Source of the DNA: Hysterangium stoloniferum
Taxonomy: Eukaryota > Basidiomycota > Agaricomycetes > Hysterangiales > Hysterangiaceae
Direction of reading: 5' to 3'
Assembly: GCA_015178975.1 (NCBI GenBank)
Contig: WHVD01000078.1
Location: 310,001-374,000, forward strand
DNA length: 64,000 nucleotides
Positions 60,294-64,000 of this stretch are shown in pieces. Every line of letters begins with the position of its first letter. Within the stretch, counting starts at the first letter, position 1. The translations under genes and the position numbers were made by a program. The notes under the pieces were generated by a model. It saw nothing but the letters and a program-made list of their open reading frames with translations. It was not told where the DNA came from and did not search any database.

Positions 60294-60828
60294 TGTTAAG
60301 TGCAAGGCTCATGTGGGTCTCTGGGGGAAACCCACAGAAGTTCTGGGGATGGACTCAGCTTCAGCTTATTATGTGCTGTGCCTTTGCAGATTGCATTGTC
60401 CAATTTCAAACAGGAGTGGATGGGAAACACATGGGTTCCAAGAATATGCAAGGTGCAGAAAGTGGATGCTAAGTTGATTTTCTGATTGGATTGTATGTAC
60501 AAATAGCTGCTTAGCTATATAGACTAGTAGTTTATTGTACTACTAATTCAGACATACAAAAAGGCATCACAAGAATACAAGAATACAATAAACCAGGTGT
60601 CAAAGCTAATCAGGAACAAAGGTAAAACTGAACCAGATGACAAACAGGCAAAGACAGATTGGGAACAAGGGGTTTTGGAATGTCTGGGCAGGGTCTGGTG
60701 CATTGTTTGTATGATATAGAGAGTCAGGTGTATGTAGGATGGGGTCCAGGTCCTGGCAGGTTTTCTGGTTGTAACAGTACCCTCCTTTAAGGCTGAAGTC
60801 CCATGGAGGCCCTGTTAGAGTTGTTGGT
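60294..60828 (-). mobile_element. Antisense A2 element: 3' LTR and polypurine tract
   Basis: LTR 60294-60776 (483 bp, TGTTAAGTGC ... GGTTGTAACA). Directly right of it, the reverse complement reads a purine tract (AAAGGAGGGTAC), as expected beside a 3' LTR. The internal region is cut at once by Tc1 copy 2. Confidence 0.72.
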
Positions 60829-62742
60829 TACATGTAGGCAACAAAGCTGTTTGGATGTTTCTTTGTTTTGAAAAGACCCTTTTACATTAGCCCAAAACAA
60901 ATTCAAAACATTCTGAATAAATTATGACAGATACTCTAATATCACTAAAGGTTTATGATATAACCATGATGTCATATGTCCATTTACGGAGATGTGTTAT
61001 GACTGGAATTCCCACCAGACTCCAGGCACTAACTTATATGTACACATCCATGCCCTATACGCACCAATTGTCAGTTTACTGGAATTCCTGCCAGACTCTG
61101 TACATCAGACTTGTCCACGTTCGACTTTGTTATGTCATGTATCAGTCACCGGAATACCCACCAGACTCTGTCCCTGTCTATGTCTGACCTCATCCCACAC
61201 ATCAGTCACCGGACCCCACTCGGAAAACCTGTCATCCCTCTAACTGAGCCCCGTTCCCATTTTAGTCAATAACCTGTCACCACTCCCACTCCATTTCCCA
61301 TTATGGTTTATGATTTGTCACGATTTGGACTCTGCTCCATTCCATTCACCAAATCTGGTGTTTACTTATCCCATTTTATGTTTTGCTAGTTTCATTTCAT
61401 TATTACTGGATTTGGTATGTTATTCATTCCACAGTCTATATAGTCTGGCAGATGTTGTACATACAAGCCAGTCAGAAAATCGGCCTAGATTCTCCCCAGT
61501 AATCTAGTACATTTTCCACTCTAAACTCCTCTTTGAATTACCCCGCTCCCACTAGTCGGAGCCCACAGGCTCCGATGCATCTATCACTCAACCTCCAACT
61601 TATCTATCTTGACTCCCGACCTCTCGACCCACAACCTCTCGACCCACAACCTCTCGACCCACAAACTCGACCCGGACTCCCCAGGATTCCCATCTGCCCA
61701 TTTGAAATTAAACAACACAATCTCGCGAGGGTGCAGCCTATAAGCTGAAGCCAAGTCCTACCGGATATCCTGCAGGATTCTCCGGAAACCCACTGTGTAT
61801 GTACCCTTAACAAGATGTAATAATAGGATTAATGCAGCTTGTACATCCAAATGGTTTTGTTGCCTGTATTTTATAAACCCTATATGCTAAACTAGTACTT
61901 GGTATACCCTTGGCCTTAATTACAGCTTCTACTCTTCTAGGCATACTCTATACCAAGTTCTGACACACCTCCTTTGGTATCTTTTCCCATTCCACTTGAC
62001 AGTGCTCCCAAAGCTCCTCCACTCCACTAGGTGGTGTTTCATAGTCTGCTAGCTTCCTTTTCAAATGCCCCCAGAGATGCTCTATGGGGTTTAGATCTGG
62101 AGACTGTGCTGACCACTTGATCATATTGTAGCTATGGTCATCAAACCACTTTCGAGCCAGTTTGCTGGTATGCTTTGGATCATTATCCTGCTGGAAGATG
62201 ATATCACATGGAGTTTTCTTGTAAAACTCAAGGGATTGCTGAAGTTCACCCTCCAAGATAGAGCAGTAAAGCTGTGAATCCATCTTCCCTTCAATTCTAG
62301 TGGCATATACAATGCCTTCCCAAAGCATGCAACCCCACATCATCACACTACCACCACCAAACTTCAATGTTCCCTCCACCTGCCTATCAGTCAACCCCTC
62401 CCCAACCTTTTTCCACACCCACTTCCTTCCATCTGACCCAAGACAATTGATTTTGGTCTCATCAGAGAATACAACTCTCTTCCAGTCCTCCAGAGTGTAC
62501 TCCTGATGTCTCTCTGCCTACTGTAGCCTCTCCCTCCTGTGAGATTGTCACAGAAAAGGGCACTTCTTCTTCATCACAGGCCTTAGGCCAGCTTTGTATA
62601 AGGCATGACAAATAGTTTTGGAGGAGAGGGATTGATTTGGGACATCCTGAAGAGACTTGGAACTTGTACTGCATTATCAGCTTTCTGCCAAATGAGATGC
62701 CTAGCATAGCTGATATTGGCAGATGTGAGTTTAGTTGGATGA
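60829..62742 (-). mobile_element. Tc1/mariner transposon (copy 2) with a nested solo LTR A
   Basis: Starts TACATGTAGGCAAC. The left arm (60829 to about 61880) is opened by a solo LTR A. The minus-strand DDE transposase has TKINCLGSDGRKWVWKKVGE, IIFQQDNDPKHTS and DLNPIEHLWGHLKRKL, so both a D and the E of DD34E are visible. It is broken: a stop at about 61948, within NLV-SMPRR, and a frame-disrupted N-terminal part (62462-62742). The right arm is missing because an LTR C begins at 62743. Diverged from copy 1, so a different lineage. Confidence 0.85.
60995..61812 (+). mobile_element. Solo LTR, family A, inside Tc1 copy 2
   Basis: 818 bp, TGTTATGACTGG ... GTACCCTTAACA, with a perfect 5-bp duplication agatg (60990-60994 and 61813-61817). 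Confidence 0.9.
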
Positions 62743-63530
62743 TGTTAAGAACTGAAAACTGACTAATGTTGGTAGGCCGACGGGGACTGATCGGAAGGAC
62801 TTGGCTTCAGCTTATATGCTGCACCCTCGCAAATAACCGTCAGGTGTCCATAAATTTCGGACAGGTGAAGACTAGTCCTAATGAGTACCTCATGGTGAGT
62901 TACCGATCGGGACTGAAGGATAAGTCAAGTGTCAGGCCAAGGGGGGTTGGGGACTGAGAGTGGGCGAGTGCACACAAAGGCAGAGAGCAGGATACTTAGA
63001 GTAAGACTTCTAGAGATGTATGTGGGTGTTCTGAGTCGATATTTGATTGCCTAGTAACTACAACTACAGTGGGTTCATATACAAGTTATCAGTGTCTAGA
63101 AAATACTAACTAAGGGAAGAGCGGAAACATTATTTGACAAATAAACTTGACTAGGAATGGGAAGGTTACAATAAGTTCGGAGGCTGTAATTAACTGAGAG
63201 CAGGATTATGAGAAAAGGAAATAGTCTGAGAGTTACAAGTATATATAGGCATATGTGAAACATAGAGTAGAACAGATCATCATAATAAAAAGGGATGTAT
63301 CAGAGTATAACCAGATAGTACAAGTATATTTGATGGGGGTGTAAACGAGGTTTGATTGCTGTGAAAGCATACGTCAGCATTGGGAGACTCACAGTTTCCG
63401 ATGCGATGACTTGATTGATAACTTGAAACATCGATAGGTGGAAATAACCTCGGGGACTGTTGGGTTGCAATGTAGTCATAACAGTATCCCCCTGTGAAGG
63501 ATAGGTCACATAGGAGGCGTGACTGAAGAC
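62743..63530 (-). mobile_element. Antisense family C element: 3' LTR and polypurine tract, leaving the window
   Basis: LTR 62743-63483 (741 bp, TGTTAAGAACTG ... TAGTCATAACA). The adjoining sequence reads, in antisense, CACAGGGGGATAC, a polypurine tract. The body of the element should lie to the right, beyond this window or lost. Confidence 0.75.
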
Positions 63531-64000
63531 TCTAAGCCTTACCCCTTAGCTGCTTTATAATTCCATTATTTCCTTTATGTTTTATATTTTTATTTTCTTT
63601 TCTATCACTCATAAATACAGGTCATACCCCTTTTCATTAGTTTGAGAGTCCATGTATGCTTGTGGGTGCTCTAGCCCACAAGAAGTACACGCATGTCACA
63701 GTAGTAGTCACATGTGAGAAACTTAGGCACTTTTCAACCCCGACAACCATCACCTGCACACGCAAGTACTGGTTCGGGGTCTTGTCTAAAACTAACCTTC
63801 ACTCTATCTCTCTTCCCAGATCAGCAGTAACTACACTTCACACTGTAACAGTCAAAGTTAGTTACTACTGTTCGACTCGACTTCAAGTTCTTGCTTCGTG
63901 CGGTAAGAATATCCATTGTAGCTCCCTTTCTTAGGCTATTCTCTCTCTCTTGCAATATATACTTTCTCTCATCTACTTGGCCATTGGCCCAGCTAGCTAC
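63531..64000. other. Right edge, unassigned, weak F similarity
   Basis: Pyrimidine-rich. 63640-63900 weakly resembles repeat F (ACTTAGGCACTTTTCAACCCC). The 92-codon plus-strand frame at 63656-63934 has no recognisable domain. Confidence 0.3.

Noticed and set aside
1-64000. tRNA or rRNA genes
   Set aside because: No cloverleaf-like or rRNA core sequence was noticed on either strand; a covariance-model scan would be needed to exclude them.

Overview
This is a fungal nuclear window, most likely from a filamentous dikaryotic fungus with a transposon-rich genome. I cannot choose between Agaricomycetes and Pezizomycetes from sequence alone. The evidence is short 50-60 nt GT-AG introns, fungal-type genes, and dense Ty3/chromovirus and Tc1 DNA. 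I recognise three host genes that look intact where they can be read: a KDM8/JMJD5-like JmjC hydroxylase running off the left edge (1-1398, minus), a giant STAND/NLR receptor (32384-40894, minus; 10 exons, 2,676 aa) and an alanine aminotransferase (46164-47785, minus). There is also a GAPDH pseudogene that keeps its introns (about 1784-2401). Nearly everything else is transposon DNA.

Layout. 1-2.4 kb: JMJD5 and the GAPDH relic, split by a Copia-like solo LTR. 2.9-20 kb: graveyard of Ty3-type LTRs (families called A, A2, A3, B, C, D, D', F, G, H here for convenience), gag/RT fragments and a Tc1 element; at 10.9-14.6 kb elements are stacked four deep, with a separate later insertion in the outermost one. 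20.6-31.6 kb: a near full-length, heavily decayed chromovirus (B) with its own nested insertions. 32.4-41 kb: the NLR. 41-46 kb: intergenic DNA with old repeats. 46.2-47.8 kb: aminotransferase. 48.7-51.1 kb: solo LTR D and a truncated Tc1. 51.1-59.1 kb: a younger, CpG-rich chromovirus (C) with a solo LTR inside its 5' LTR. 59.1-64 kb: LTR pieces, a second Tc1, and the 3' end of an antisense C-type element that leaves the window.

How parts fit together. The chromoviruses share gag with a CCHC knuckle, protease, RT, integrase and a C-terminal chromodomain. Three families show a perfect 10-11 nt complementarity between the site 3 nt after the 5' LTR and a site 33-34 nt below a TATA box inside the LTR. 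This is the arrangement expected for Tf1/sushi-type self-primed reverse transcription, and the pairing is kept while its sequence changes. Elements B and C also carry an antisense reading region between chromodomain and 3' LTR; in C it includes a Zn2Cys6-like cysteine array. The NLR has an N-terminal alpha/beta-hydrolase (lipase-like) domain, a NACHT ATPase and about 57 ankyrin repeats of 99 bp. Its array is almost free of CpG although the frame is open. That suggests the repeat DNA has been methylated and has mutated at CpG under protein-level selection.

All coordinates and motif matches were read by eye. Family letters are local labels, and no database search was possible.
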